Assembly (NCBI GenBank): GCA_030692515.1 | Contig: JAUXZS010000061.1 | Span: 147,157-211,156, forward strand | DNA from: Bacteroidota bacterium | GTDB lineage: Bacteria; Bacteroidota; Bacteroidia; B-17B0; Aurantibacillaceae | Length of the DNA stretch: 64,000 bases | Direction: 5' to 3' | Shown: positions 7,763 to 16,645 of the stretch, in pieces | Layout of the letters: each line of letters opens with the position of its first letter | How positions within the stretch are numbered: position 1 is the first letter of the stretch | The notes under the pieces: generated by a model | Database searches by the model: none | Told to the model about the DNA's origin: nothing | What the model saw: only the letters and a program-made list of their open reading frames with translations | Position numbers and translations under genes: made by a program

Positions 7763-10450
7763 ATGAATATAAAATACATAATTACCTCCGTTTTCTTATT
7801 TGTTTCTGCCTCTCTACTTATGGCGCAGGATGCTAAAATAAAAGGTTTAATAATTTCAGGTGAAGACAGTGCGCCACTCAGCGGTGTGTATATAAGTTAT
7901 GGAGCCAACAAAGGAACATATACCAATGATAAAGGAGAGTTTCAGCTTACTCAACTTACAACCGGAATATATCCTATTGCTATTTCATCTCTTGGCTTTG
8001 GGAAAATTGATACGACTATTACAATTGATAACGCATCACAAATTATTGACCTCGGTAAATTAACAATTCAACCAAGCGCAATTTCAATACCAGAGATCGT
8101 TATTGTACAGCCATCCATTAGCTTAGGTTATTCCACACGTTATCAGGGGAGCAATACCATTGTTACTCAAAAAGAAATATTGCAAACTGCTCCTATTGGT
8201 ACAGAAGAAGTATTGAAAAAAGTAGCGGGAGTGAATATATCAGGGGATATGGGGATTTCAAACAGGCTCAATGCCGGAATACGTGGATCATACCCACGCA
8301 GGGCTGTCAGTTTGTTATTGCTCGAAGACGGAACACCAATTGCACCTGCACCCTACCTTGCACCTGAAGCCTATTACAACCCGCCAAGCGACAGGCTTGA
8401 CGGAATAGAAATTATCAAGGGTGCAGACATCCTCGCTTACGGAGCTAATACGGTATATGGTGTTATCAATTATATTACTAAACGTCCTCCATCCAAACCG
8501 ACACTTGGTGTAAATCTTACAGGAGGAGGAAACGGATACAACTCACAATACCTTACCTATGGCGGAACATGGGATAAGATAGGAGCGGAATTGCAAGTAT
8601 TAAATAAGAGCTTTGGTGGCTTTCAAGATAATTCAAGCTCGTCAATTTTTAATACTACTGCAAAAATGTTTGCGGAGTTTGGAAAAAAATCATCTGTATA
8701 TGTTAAACTCAACTATCACCAGGAAAAATCTAAAGCAACTTACAGCGCACTCACTCCTTTTTCATTCAAACTTGATCCCACACAAAACCCTTTTGATGCT
8801 GATGATCTTAATACCAAGCGCTATGCGGTTGACATAATTCATAAATATCAATTTGGAAAAAATCTTGTTCTTTCATCAAAGGTATATGCCCATCAATTTA
8901 ATCGTGACTGGTGGCGACAAGAGAACACACTGATAAAAGCATCTACTGCACGAACTTATTTAGGTGATGAAATTTATTTTGATCGTTACAGTTACCTGGA
9001 GGGGAAAACTTTTGGAACTGATGATTATGTACGTGTAGGTAAAGTGGTAAGTGGAAAAGAAAGCACACGTGCCCGTAACCGACAGTTCAGAGTGGCTGGT
9101 GTTCAGGAAACGATCAATTATAAATGGACAACTGCCAAAACAGAAAACATGCTGGAAATAGGAATAAAGGGGCATTCGGAATCATTCAAAAATCAGGAAT
9201 TTAAAAATGATTCTTCACGCTTTTCCCGAAGTGGCACGATGGATAAAGATGAGCAATACGATTTGTACGCATTATCCTCACACATAAAACATTCCACCAC
9301 TTTTAATAACAAATTCAGTGTTACACCCCTTATCCGCTTTGAGTTGGTTGATATGCGCAAGTATAATATGATCCAAATAGCACAATCTGCCGACAATGAT
9401 GGTTCTCGTTTTTACGGCAGCAAACACAATACATTTACTTCATTTCTGCCAGGCATTAATCTTGGATATCTGTTTTTTAATCGGTTGAATTTATATGCCG
9501 GTGTTTACAAAGGTTATACAGCACCTATTGCCGATGTTGGTTTTTTGAATGTGAATAATGAAGGAGTTGTGGGTACGCCTGCTACCGATGCGGATATTAA
9601 TATGCAACCTGAAACAAGTTTAAACTACGAAGCCGGTATCAGAGGTTATACAAAAAATAATTTCATCAACGGACAGGCAACTTATTTCAATAATAATATC
9701 AGTAATTTTTATTCAGCAGGAAGAAATGAAGCGTTTGAATCGTTGGGTAAAGTGAATATCAATGGTTTGGAATTAGCCACCAATTTCAATCTGCATGAAC
9801 TTTACAAAAATCAAAAGCACAAGATCACTATTGGTCTTTCCGCATCCCTGATGAGAGGACGAGTATTAAGCGGAAGACTTAAAGACAGTGATTTGCTAAA
9901 GGCTAAACACACAAATGCCACTAAACAGGAATTAATAGATAAGATAAATTCAGAACGGGAAGGCTATGATGTTTACTTTACATCATCCAGTGGACAAGAC
10001 AGTCTTGTAACTCGTGAACTAAATTCAGCCGATTTTTCTTCTATCAAGCGCCTCGACCTTAATTTTGGAGATGGATTAATCGAAAAAAATTCTATTCCGT
10101 ACTTACCCCAATCAATTTTAAACGCTTCTATCAACTATAATGTAAAAGGGTTTACTGTTGGAGCGAACTACAATTACGTAGGCACACAATACACGGATTA
10201 CCTTAACTTCGACAATGAAACAGCAGAAGGTGCAATTGGTAAGCTCAATGCTTTTAGCACTATTGATTTAAACGCTTCGTACTCGTTCGAGAATAGCAAG
10301 AAAAAATATTTGAAAGGACTTACTATTTTTGCGACAGGGAAAAACATTACCAACGAGATTTATGCAGCATCACGTTTACATAGGGTTTCATCGGGAATAA
10401 TGCCAGGAGGGTTTCGTCAAATAAATGGCGGGATACGTTTTGTATTTTAA
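7763..10450 (+). CDS. TonB-dependent outer-membrane receptor with CarboxypepD-reg domain
   Basis: 895 residues: signal peptide (about 1-21), a carboxypeptidase-regulatory-like domain (about 24-105, IKGLIISGEDSAPLSGVYIS), a plug domain (about 125-240, with NAGIRGSYPRRAV and GIEIIKGADILAYGANTVYG), then a 22-strand-type barrel ending in INGGIRFVF with a terminal Phe. The plug resembles FecA/ferric-citrate-type receptors. Expression is probably repressed with metal through the palindrome at 7673. Its stop overlaps, on the opposite strand, the stop of the M23 peptidase gene, so there is no gap between this metal-uptake unit and the virus-like block. Ligand uncertain; a ferric siderophore is likely. 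Confidence 0.93.
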   Translation: MNIKYIITSVFLFVSASLLMAQDAKIKGLIISGEDSAPLSGVYISYGANKGTYTNDKGEFQLTQLTTGIYPIAISSLGFGKIDTTITIDNASQIIDLGKLTIQPSAISIPEIVIVQPSISLGYSTRYQGSNTIVTQKEILQTAPIGTEEVLKKVAGVNISGDMGISNRLNAGIRGSYPRRAVSLLLLEDGTPIAPAPYLAPEAYYNPPSDRLDGIEIIKGADILAYGANTVYGVINYITKRPPSKPTLGVNLTGGGNGYNSQYLTYGGTWDKIGAELQVLNKSFGGFQDNSSSSIFNTTAKMFAEFGKKSSVYVKLNYHQEKSKATYSALTPFSFKLDPTQNPFDADDLNTKRYAVDIIHKYQFGKNLVLSSKVYAHQFNRDWWRQENTLIKASTARTYLGDEIYFDRYSYLEGKTFGTDDYVRVGKVVSGKESTRARNRQFRVAGVQETINYKWTTAKTENMLEIGIKGHSESFKNQEFKNDSSRFSRSGTMDKDEQYDLYALSSHIKHSTTFNNKFSVTPLIRFELVDMRKYNMIQIAQSADNDGSRFYGSKHNTFTSFLPGINLGYLFFNRLNLYAGVYKGYTAPIADVGFLNVNNEGVVGTPATDADINMQPETSLNYEAGIRGYTKNNFINGQATYFNNNISNFYSAGRNEAFESLGKVNINGLELATNFNLHELYKNQKHKITIGLSASLMRGRVLSGRLKDSDLLKAKHTNATKQELIDKINSEREGYDVYFTSSSGQDSLVTRELNSADFSSIKRLDLNFGDGLIEKNSIPYLPQSILNASINYNVKGFTVGANYNYVGTQYTDYLNFDNETAEGAIGKLNAFSTIDLNASYSFENSKKKYLKGLTIFATGKNITNEIYAASRLHRVSSGIMPGGFRQINGGIRFVF

Positions 10451-10965
10451 ACTATTCCCGAATAAATTGTCTTCTGTGGATCAACCTTAGCTCCTGAAGG
10501 ATCAGTTAGTGTGAGATGCAAATGTGGTCCGGTACTTTTGCCTGTGTTACCCGATAATCCAATAACGTCCCCTTGTTTTATTTTGTCTCCTTTTTTCACC
10601 AACGGTTTATTCAAATGAGCATATCCTGTTTTATAGCCGTTATCATGCTTAATGATAACCTGATTGCCACCATCCCCACCGGATGATACATTATCCACGA
10701 TTCCCGGCATTGGGCTTTTAATAGGGGTATTTAAAGAAACAGCTAAATCAATTCCGTTGTGAAAAGCATTTTGTTTTCCGGTTTTAGGATCTGTCCGATA
10801 TCCGAACTTGCTGGTGATTTTAGCAACTACGGGACTTAACCAGCTTTGAGCATCTTCCGCAATCTCTCTAATCTTCTTTCTGTTTTTATGAATTAAAATA
10901 CCAATAGTCATTACTCCCGCAGTAATGCCAAGCCCCCAATAAATTTGTTTTCGTGTAATTTTCAT
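10447..10965 (-). CDS. membrane-anchored M23 peptidoglycan endopeptidase
   Basis: 172 residues. One N-terminal TM segment (about 8-25) is followed by a short linker and a complete M23/LytM domain: H69-NGI-D73, H117 (YAHL) and H148-L-H150 (GPHLHL) give the zinc ligands and catalytic His. It should cut peptide crosslinks in peptidoglycan. Last gene of the leftward virion/lysis block. With the GH108 and amidase genes it makes three different wall-cutting enzymes in one operon. The TM anchor and small size suggest either a virion entry lysin or a membrane-held lysis enzyme rather than a host morphogenesis factor. Confidence 0.9.
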   Translation of the reverse strand: MKITRKQIYWGLGITAGVMTIGILIHKNRKKIREIAEDAQSWLSPVVAKITSKFGYRTDPKTGKQNAFHNGIDLAVSLNTPIKSPMPGIVDNVSSGGDGGNQVIIKHDNGYKTGYAHLNKPLVKKGDKIKQGDVIGLSGNTGKSTGPHLHLTLTDPSGAKVDPQKTIYSGIV

Positions 10966-10966
10966 A

Positions 10967-11677
10967 TTACTTCAATTTTTTGACATGCAGAGTAGCAAGC
11001 GACTTCTTTTTTCTCCAGTGTCTTATAAGAAAAAACACGCCTACCCCCAAAGCAATTACTGTTAATCCTATGACAACTCCGCCTTTATGTTCCTTGACTA
11101 TTTCTTCGGTATCAGAAAAAAAGCCTGCTGAATACATTGCGACTATTTTCGCCATGCGGTTAAAATAGCCCTTCTCATAAGTAAGACCCCTAAAAAAGTT
11201 CTTACGGATTTCCATTAAGGCATTAAAGAATTTATTATCGGGAAGACTGTTTATTTTTGATACTTCGTCATCCGATAATTTAAAAGACTTATACTCCTGT
11301 ACCGTACCTGCGCCCATCAATTTATTAATGGCCTGACGGGTATGAAGCGGTCCATAGCTGCCGGAACCATATACGCTGTCAAATACCAAGTGCGCAACAG
11401 GCTGGCTTTTAATTCTATCTCCTTGAACGGGATCCCAGAATTTTGCTTTAGCAATTTTTTGAGCAAGCTCAGGGCTAAGATTTTTAATTTCTTCAGCTGT
11501 CGGGCATCGCTTAAAATAATCGCCATAGGCAATAGCCGAGATACCAAACTTTGTCCCGATCAGTTTACTCCCAGGTTTCCCTTTGGCGGGACAATAATTT
11601 GCAGAATCATTCGCTAATTGCTGATAACCTCCTTCAAAACCTTTTGTACCCGTCCATATTTGTGAGAAGCTACCCAT
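10967..11677 (-). CDS. GH108-type muramidase with C-terminal TM anchor
   Basis: 236 residues from the ATG at 11677. I choose this start because the small gene at 11682-11816 ends 4 bp before it, whereas the longer reading from 11743 would overlap that gene. FEGGY at residues 14-18 carries the expected catalytic Glu15 of GH108 (ZliS-type) N-acetylmuramidases, followed by KFGISAIAYGDYF and the helical C-terminal lysozyme part. A TM segment (about 202-222, GVVIGLTVIALGVGVFFLI) followed by a basic tail anchors it. Cleaves the glycan backbone of peptidoglycan. Membrane anchoring is unusual for a free endolysin and fits a virion-membrane enzyme. Confidence 0.82.
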   Translation of the reverse strand: MGSFSQIWTGTKGFEGGYQQLANDSANYCPAKGKPGSKLIGTKFGISAIAYGDYFKRCPTAEEIKNLSPELAQKIAKAKFWDPVQGDRIKSQPVAHLVFDSVYGSGSYGPLHTRQAINKLMGAGTVQEYKSFKLSDDEVSKINSLPDNKFFNALMEIRKNFFRGLTYEKGYFNRMAKIVAMYSAGFFSDTEEIVKEHKGGVVIGLTVIALGVGVFFLIRHWRKKKSLATLHVKKLK

Positions 11678-11681
11678 TGTC

Positions 11682-11816
11682 CTATTTCTCTTTTTTACAA
11701 TTACACTCAGGTTTTTTGGGTGCAAATCGGTCATACAAAGCAATTACAGTTCTCGCAGTTATAGCAAGAAGAAAAACCGCATAAAGCAATTTCATTCCCT
11801 TACTTTGCTCATTCAT
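11682..11816 (-). CDS. 44-residue single-TM protein with CNC tail
   Basis: A short frame: MNEQSKGMKLLYAVFLLAIT then a Lys/Cys tail (PECNCKKEK). One TM segment spans about residues 9-28. It starts inside the last codons of the coiled-coil gene at 11809-12165 and stops 4 bp before the muramidase start, exactly the tight packing of the neighbouring genes. Probably a virion membrane or lysis accessory protein; no family recognised. Too short for most gene finders. Confidence 0.6.
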   Translation of the reverse strand: MNEQSKGMKLLYAVFLLAITARTVIALYDRFAPKKPECNCKKEK

Positions 11817-12165
11817 GGTCGTGCGTTTTTGATAATTCTTTCAGCTGATTTCGCAACTGGACATTTTCCTTTTCTACTTTCTCAACTTTCCCTTCCAGTT
11901 CGACAATTCGTTCCCGCTGGCTCTCGATCTGTTTTTTAAGGTCGTGATTTTCTTCGGCTACCGCTTCCAACTCTTTCACTCTTGCCTCCAATTTCTGCGA
12001 CCACTGCACCCAATTTTCTACTATGTGCCTTTCAGATTGGGCATTGAGGTTTCTGATCTCTGCGGACTGCTTTCTTTTGTCCGAACGAAACTTAACGATC
12101 AGCTCTACCAGTTTCCAGAAACCGGTTGCGCTAAATAATACTGCTATTAGTTTAATGTAATCCAT
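11809..12165 (-). CDS. N-terminal TM plus coiled-coil protein
   Basis: 118 residues. One TM segment near the N-terminus (about 5-24), then an almost uninterrupted heptad-rich coiled coil (about 30-115, SQKLEARVKELEAVAEENHD and similar). This TM-plus-coil design resembles inner-membrane spanins or virion membrane struts. It sits between the receptor-binding-type genes and the wall-cutting enzymes. No named family recognised. Confidence 0.75.
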   Translation of the reverse strand: MDYIKLIAVLFSATGFWKLVELIVKFRSDKRKQSAEIRNLNAQSERHIVENWVQWSQKLEARVKELEAVAEENHDLKKQIESQRERIVELEGKVEKVEKENVQLRNQLKELSKTHDHE

Positions 12166-12177
12166 ATTTTAAAGGTT

Positions 12178-13461
12178 TTAAGGCGTTTCGTAATCAATTT
12201 CAAGTGTCCAGTGTCCGGCAATAGCAATACTACCTGCTAATGCACTTAAATTGGCAAATTTCGCCAGGTAAGTGCCATTGCCCGTTGCAAGGTTTTTTAC
12301 ATCATCCTCTACGTACCTGAAAAAGGTTACCTGTTCAGGTCCTAATTGAAGTTTAGAAGTAACATTCAAGTAATTACTAAATGGTCCTCCATCCCTTTGC
12401 ATGGCAATATTTCCGGTATCAAAGCTGTTGGCATTAGCAGCATCTAAATTTCTTATATAACCTTCCCATGAAAGGGATGCTTGCCTTATCGTGGATCCTA
12501 TCGGGATGCCTCCTACGGCAATAATTCCAAAATGGTAATCAGCTGATCCGGCAGCTAACACCTGTGAATCCGGTAAGGAATCGGATTGAAAACGTATCTG
12601 TGTTCTCATTTTTTTGCTGTTTAAAAGTGTAATCAGCTTTAAAGGGGTAACGAATTTGGTATCGTCTAAACCTGCCGTAATTTCCGCTTGTGTTGCTATT
12701 CGTGCAACTCCGGCAAGAACTGTGGTAGCTTGAACTAAGTTCCCTTGTATTACATTCCAGGAAGCCCCAACGGTTAACTCTGTCCCGCCCGGATTGTTTG
12801 CCGTGCAATAAATTACATCACGGACTTGAACATCAGTTCCTACTGCACCACCCACCTTTCCAGCAACGCTAACGGTATAAGCATCCCCTTTTAAAGCAGC
12901 CGGATAATTGGGATTGAGGGAACAATCTAATATTCCCTTATCATCCCAAAGTCCCGTAACCTTATCGGCAACATATTGTGCGAGCTTCTGCGGAGTAACG
13001 GCTCTTTGATTGTCGGTTCCGGCATTCACTTCGGTTTGCGTTGCAATTTCAATTAGCCCCATCGAATTTTCTGAGGAAATTGGAAAGGCAATAATACCGG
13101 GAGAATAATTGTTAACGATCTGAAATGCTTGCCCGTCAAACACCAGCAAGTAAACCTTTCCGACAACAATGTCTTTTTTAGATACATCAACTAATACATC
13201 TTCAATAATTTTTTTGATTGCAATTTCACCTTGGTTGTCAACATTTATTGTTGCACTATCTTCATTGGTAACAGAGAAAATAACATTTAATGTTAATCCA
13301 ATCCGGTAGTGTGTAATTGGAGGATTAAGAGTTAAATTGTATTTGTTGGTTTCCTGACTATCGGCAATACCATGACCTCCGAGAGAATGCTCTATCGGAA
13401 AATCTCCTAATAACCTAACGTTATTGAGATTAAGGTCACTATCATATCCACCTCCTGCCAT
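12178..13461 (-). CDS. receptor-binding/spike-type protein with phage tail-fibre repeats (paralogue 1)
   Basis: 427 residues. The N-terminus (MAGGGYDSDLNLNNVRLLGDFP) matches the start of the next gene. Two copies of the phage fibre repeat ATQ-[AT]-E-x-N/T-AG-x-D-D/N-x-R/K-x-VTPxKL are present, separated by a shared module containing DVIYCTANNPGGTEL. The C-terminal ~140 residues (from about KKMRTQIRFQSDS) differ from the paralogue and form a beta-rich domain, probably the host-contact tip. Homologous repeats are common in tail-fibre proteins, but no tail genes are seen here, so it may be a capsid-vertex spike. Confidence 0.8.
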   Translation of the reverse strand: MAGGGYDSDLNLNNVRLLGDFPIEHSLGGHGIADSQETNKYNLTLNPPITHYRIGLTLNVIFSVTNEDSATINVDNQGEIAIKKIIEDVLVDVSKKDIVVGKVYLLVFDGQAFQIVNNYSPGIIAFPISSENSMGLIEIATQTEVNAGTDNQRAVTPQKLAQYVADKVTGLWDDKGILDCSLNPNYPAALKGDAYTVSVAGKVGGAVGTDVQVRDVIYCTANNPGGTELTVGASWNVIQGNLVQATTVLAGVARIATQAEITAGLDDTKFVTPLKLITLLNSKKMRTQIRFQSDSLPDSQVLAAGSADYHFGIIAVGGIPIGSTIRQASLSWEGYIRNLDAANANSFDTGNIAMQRDGGPFSNYLNVTSKLQLGPEQVTFFRYVEDDVKNLATGNGTYLAKFANLSALAGSIAIAGHWTLEIDYETP

Positions 13462-13476
13462 ATTCTTATCCGTTTT

Positions 13477-15180
13477 TTATGATGGTGGTTGTGTTGGATA
13501 AAACTCTATTGGGAATTTGGCAACATAAGGATTGATGTTAAAAAGCAATTCGTCATTTGCATCATAAAAACTTCCATACAAGAATACCCGGCCATTGCTG
13601 TCGATAGTGTATGAGAATTTATTAGTTGAATTAGCAATCAGTATCCCTGAAAAACCAGCACCACCATTTACGGGTTTTGGGAAGTTTAGCACATGGGTGG
13701 CAACTGTTACAGGAACAGTATTTGGCTTAAACCGGAAATCTCTTACAACAACAAGATTCCCGTTGATTATTGCTATCTGATTTCTTCCTGGAGTAAAATA
13801 GAAATTAGGGTTAACATTGGCGACAGGAAGTAAAAGAATAGATTCACGGTTAATGTAATTGGTCAGCCTTACCTGTAATTTAAGTGGTGTGATAATACGA
13901 CTATCGTCCACTCCTGCATCCGCTTCTGCCTGAGTAGCAATTTCCGCAATACCTTTTATTATTTCAGTAGCTTGTTGCACCACAACAGCTAAGTGAGTAG
14001 CGAGTTTAAGTGGCGATACATAACGTGTATCATCGGCTCCTGCATTTACTTCTGCCTGAGTTGCTCTTTCTGAAATACCTGCCTGAACTTCCGTAGCGAT
14101 CTGTGATGCGAACCACGTAACTAATTTTAAAGGAGTGATATGTCTTAGATCATCCGCCCCTGCATTTACTTCAGCTTGTGTCGCTCTTTCTGAAATTCCC
14201 GCCTGAGCTTCCGTAGCAAGTTGAGCAGCAAACCATGTTATAAGTTTTAATGGAGTAAGAAATTTCGTATTGTTTACTCCTGCCGTAACCTCTGCCTGTG
14301 ATGCAATTTGAGCAAAACCAGCAATGGATTCAGTCGCTTGAACTAAATTCGATTGAATAATATTCCATGCAAAGCCTGCTGTTTCTTTATCGCCACCGGG
14401 ATTGTTCTGAGTACAATAAATAACATCCCTTACCTGTACATCGTCACCAAATAAACCTCCAATTTTACCAGCCACGCTGATCGTGTAAGCATCCCCAACT
14501 TGGCCAGCCGGATAGTTTGGATTGGTTGAAGCATTTATTAAGCCCTTATCTTCCCATAAGCCCGTGAGCTTGTCTGCAACGTATGAAGCGAGCTTTGCCG
14601 GAGTAACAAATTTCATATCGTCTTCTCCGTCATTCACTTCTGCCTGACTTGCAATCATAGAGATTCCCGGAGTGGCTTCTGTCGCTACTTTGGTTAAAAA
14701 CCAATTGGTCAATTTTAAAGCAGTAATGTGTCTTTCATCGTCCACACCGGCATTTACCTCTCCCTGTGTAGCTCTTTCTGTTACACCGGGTGCATTTTCA
14801 TTTGCCAATGCTAAAGGGGAATTGTCGTCAAGGTTTACCACCTGGAATACATTTCCGTCAAAAATTAAAATGTATTGCTGGTTTGCCTTTAGGTCATTTG
14901 GCTCAACATCCACTAAATTATTATCCACTACTTTTTTAATGGAAATATTCCCTTTGCCATTCACATTGATAAGTGAAGCTCCTGTATTTGTATTTAGAAA
15001 TTTGACTTCCAACCTTTGTCCATCACGGTATTGAGATAATCCCGGATTGAGTGTAAGCACATAACCGTTTGTTCCTGTTGCAATGCCGTATCCTCCGAGT
15101 AAATGTTCGGCTGGAAAATCCCCAACGTAATTTATATCGTTGAGATTTACATCGCTTTGATAACCTCCAATGAAACTCAT
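13477..15180 (-). CDS. receptor-binding/spike-type protein with six fibre repeats (paralogue 2)
   Basis: 567 residues. The N-terminus MSFIGGYQSDVNLNDINYVG is paralogous to the gene at 12178. At least six copies of the A[TS]QAEVNAGxDDxRxxTPLKL repeat follow, broken by the shared module with DVIYCTQNNPGGDKE. Some repeats are nearly identical at protein level (ERATQAEVNAGADD twice), which points to recent duplication. The unique C-terminus from about residue 455 is beta-rich and may carry the receptor site. It lies 15 bp before the first paralogue, and the pair may form a hetero- or alternative spike. Confidence 0.82.
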   Translation of the reverse strand: MSFIGGYQSDVNLNDINYVGDFPAEHLLGGYGIATGTNGYVLTLNPGLSQYRDGQRLEVKFLNTNTGASLINVNGKGNISIKKVVDNNLVDVEPNDLKANQQYILIFDGNVFQVVNLDDNSPLALANENAPGVTERATQGEVNAGVDDERHITALKLTNWFLTKVATEATPGISMIASQAEVNDGEDDMKFVTPAKLASYVADKLTGLWEDKGLINASTNPNYPAGQVGDAYTISVAGKIGGLFGDDVQVRDVIYCTQNNPGGDKETAGFAWNIIQSNLVQATESIAGFAQIASQAEVTAGVNNTKFLTPLKLITWFAAQLATEAQAGISERATQAEVNAGADDLRHITPLKLVTWFASQIATEVQAGISERATQAEVNAGADDTRYVSPLKLATHLAVVVQQATEIIKGIAEIATQAEADAGVDDSRIITPLKLQVRLTNYINRESILLLPVANVNPNFYFTPGRNQIAIINGNLVVVRDFRFKPNTVPVTVATHVLNFPKPVNGGAGFSGILIANSTNKFSYTIDSNGRVFLYGSFYDANDELLFNINPYVAKFPIEFYPTQPPS

Positions 15181-15205
15181 ATTTAAAGTATTAGTGAGTA
15201 AAAAA

Positions 15206-15625
15206 TTATTTTAAAATGGCTAATGCCGCAAAAATGAATGTACCAGCAGCAAACAATCTTTTCTGCCATCGTTCATTCCGGTATTTCTTTTCGGATTGTT
15301 TTAAATCCGTATTTAGATTTTGGATAACTCCTTCCTGGTTGTTGATAATGTGTTGCTGGTTACCTGTTTTCATTGTGAGTACCAGTATGGAACTATCATT
15401 AACAGCTTGCAACTGGTTTAACAGTTCTACTTCATTTTCGGTTTGAGTTAAAACAGAATCACAATAGGTACTGTTCTCCAAATGCTTTGCAATGACTTTG
15501 CTTTGCGGTATTGTAAAACAGAAAAGCGTGTCTTTATTTTGTACCTGTACTTTCGGTATTAAACTTTGAGAAGAAACCGAAAAGCTCATCATTATTGAGA
15601 GCATCAATGGTATTAACTTTTTCAT
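15206..15625 (-). CDS. secreted coiled-coil protein with C-terminal TM (outer spanin-like partner?)
   Basis: 139 residues: signal peptide (about 1-20, MLSIMMSFSVSSQ), a periplasmic coiled-coil centre (about 60-115), and a C-terminal TM segment (about 122-138, LFAAGTFIFAALAIL). Its first 92 bases overlap, in another frame, the end of the TM/coiled-coil gene at 15534-15890. Such an out-of-frame overlap of two envelope proteins next to a holin-like gene resembles Rz/Rz1 spanin pairs. It lacks the lipobox of a classical o-spanin, so the assignment is only contextual. Confidence 0.65.
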   Translation of the reverse strand: MKKLIPLMLSIMMSFSVSSQSLIPKVQVQNKDTLFCFTIPQSKVIAKHLENSTYCDSVLTQTENEVELLNQLQAVNDSSILVLTMKTGNQQHIINNQEGVIQNLNTDLKQSEKKYRNERWQKRLFAAGTFIFAALAILK

Positions 15626-15890
15626 GTTGTTTGTTTTTTAATTGAACTATGATTTGTTTGGTACTGGAAAGTTTTTCCTGAAGGCTATCGGCTTTCTCCT
15701 GAAAGGTGTGATATTTTTCATCCAGCGCCAGGGTACTTCGCTTGAGTGAATCATTCTGTGCTTCCAATCGCTTTGTGTTTTCTCCACATTCTTTTTCCCC
15801 ATCCTTACAAGGGACTTTCAACTCTAAGGCTACATAAAGCGCAAAGCAGATAAATAAAAGAATAGAGGTTATGATGTTATTTCCCTTCAT
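15534..15890 (-). CDS. Rz-like inner-membrane coiled-coil protein (i-spanin-like)
   Basis: 118 residues: a single N-terminal TM segment (about 7-24, ITSILLFICFALYVALEL) followed by a periplasmic coiled coil (about 38-90), the usual layout of an i-spanin. Two Cys residues follow the membrane (CKDGEKEC). It overlaps the next gene by 92 bases out of frame and the upstream holin-like gene by 14 bases. Expected role if correct: disruption of the outer membrane at the end of lysis. Confidence 0.68.
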   Translation of the reverse strand: MKGNNIITSILLFICFALYVALELKVPCKDGEKECGENTKRLEAQNDSLKRSTLALDEKYHTFQEKADSLQEKLSSTKQIIVQLKNKQHEKVNTIDALNNDELFGFFSKFNTESTGTK

Positions 15891-16272
15891 TTCCAGTAAT
15901 TTTTTTTAGTTGTTCTTCGTCCAATAAATGTTTTGAAATGGATTCGGGGAGTGCATGTTTCGCCAACCAATAGAGCAATGCTTCCACAATGAACTTGTGA
16001 AACACCAATGCAAAAATGAAGGACTGGAACAAGTTTTCGATGTGCTGTATTTTGTATCCACGCAAAAAGTATAATCCTGTTCCGTACACAATTCCAATAA
16101 TGATAACACGGTAACGTGTCCGGGTTTGTGTTCCGGTAGCTTTCTGCAAACCTTCTTTTACCTTGTAATGGTTAATACCATAACAGATAATGATAAAAGT
16201 GATGATGTACTGCCAGTCCAGGGCGGTCATGTAATTTTTAATTTGTGCGATGATCTCGGTTAGTGTTTCCAT
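15877..16272 (-). CDS. holin-like membrane protein
   Basis: 131 residues with about three TM segments (roughly 19-36, 54-72 and 82-105) and a charged C-terminal tail ending GNEGK. The topology, length and position directly before the spanin-like pair fit a class I holin that would open the inner membrane for the wall-cutting enzymes. No Pfam holin signature is recognised by eye. Confidence 0.6.
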   Translation of the reverse strand: METLTEIIAQIKNYMTALDWQYIITFIIICYGINHYKVKEGLQKATGTQTRTRYRVIIIGIVYGTGLYFLRGYKIQHIENLFQSFIFALVFHKFIVEALLYWLAKHALPESISKHLLDEEQLKKITGNEGK

Positions 16273-16294
16273 TAGGGTTAATTTTAATTAGTAA

Positions 16295-16642
16295 TTATGT
16301 GCCGAAAAGAATTGCATCTACTGATTTTAAGTCGGCTCTCTCCAGTATCTTTTTTTCTTTCAGCTTTGCTACTATTGGTGCAATTTCATTTTCAGGGGCA
16401 CGTAGAATTGCTTTCTCTGAATAATTTGCAAGCAGCTTTACTTCCCATAAATAGAGCTTGTCCAATTCTTCTTTGAGTGATTTTATTTGTTCTTCACTCA
16501 ATTCCTTGTTCTGTTTTTTCGATTCCACTATCCAGGACTTTACCAGCTTTTTAATGAAATAATCCTTCACCTGTGAGTAAGTCAGGTAAAGTGTTCCGGC
16601 TGTTAAGGAAATTGAAAAAACGGCTATAAGTGCTTTCTTCAT
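16295..16642 (-). CDS. N-terminal TM protein with charged helical tail
   Basis: 115 residues: TM segment about 4-24 (ALIAVFSISLTAGTLYLTY), then a Lys/Glu-rich helical domain (about 30-105). No recognised family. It is packed 3 bp from the next small membrane gene in the virion block, so a virion-membrane or lysis role is the best guess. Confidence 0.65.
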   Translation of the reverse strand: MKKALIAVFSISLTAGTLYLTYSQVKDYFIKKLVKSWIVESKKQNKELSEEQIKSLKEELDKLYLWEVKLLANYSEKAILRAPENEIAPIVAKLKEKKILERADLKSVDAILFGT

Positions 16643-16645
16643 TTA

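Noticed and set aside
12178..15180. Evidence for a tailed phage from the fibre repeats
   Set aside because: The repeats are also found outside tails, and no terminase, portal, tape-measure or baseplate gene was recognisable.
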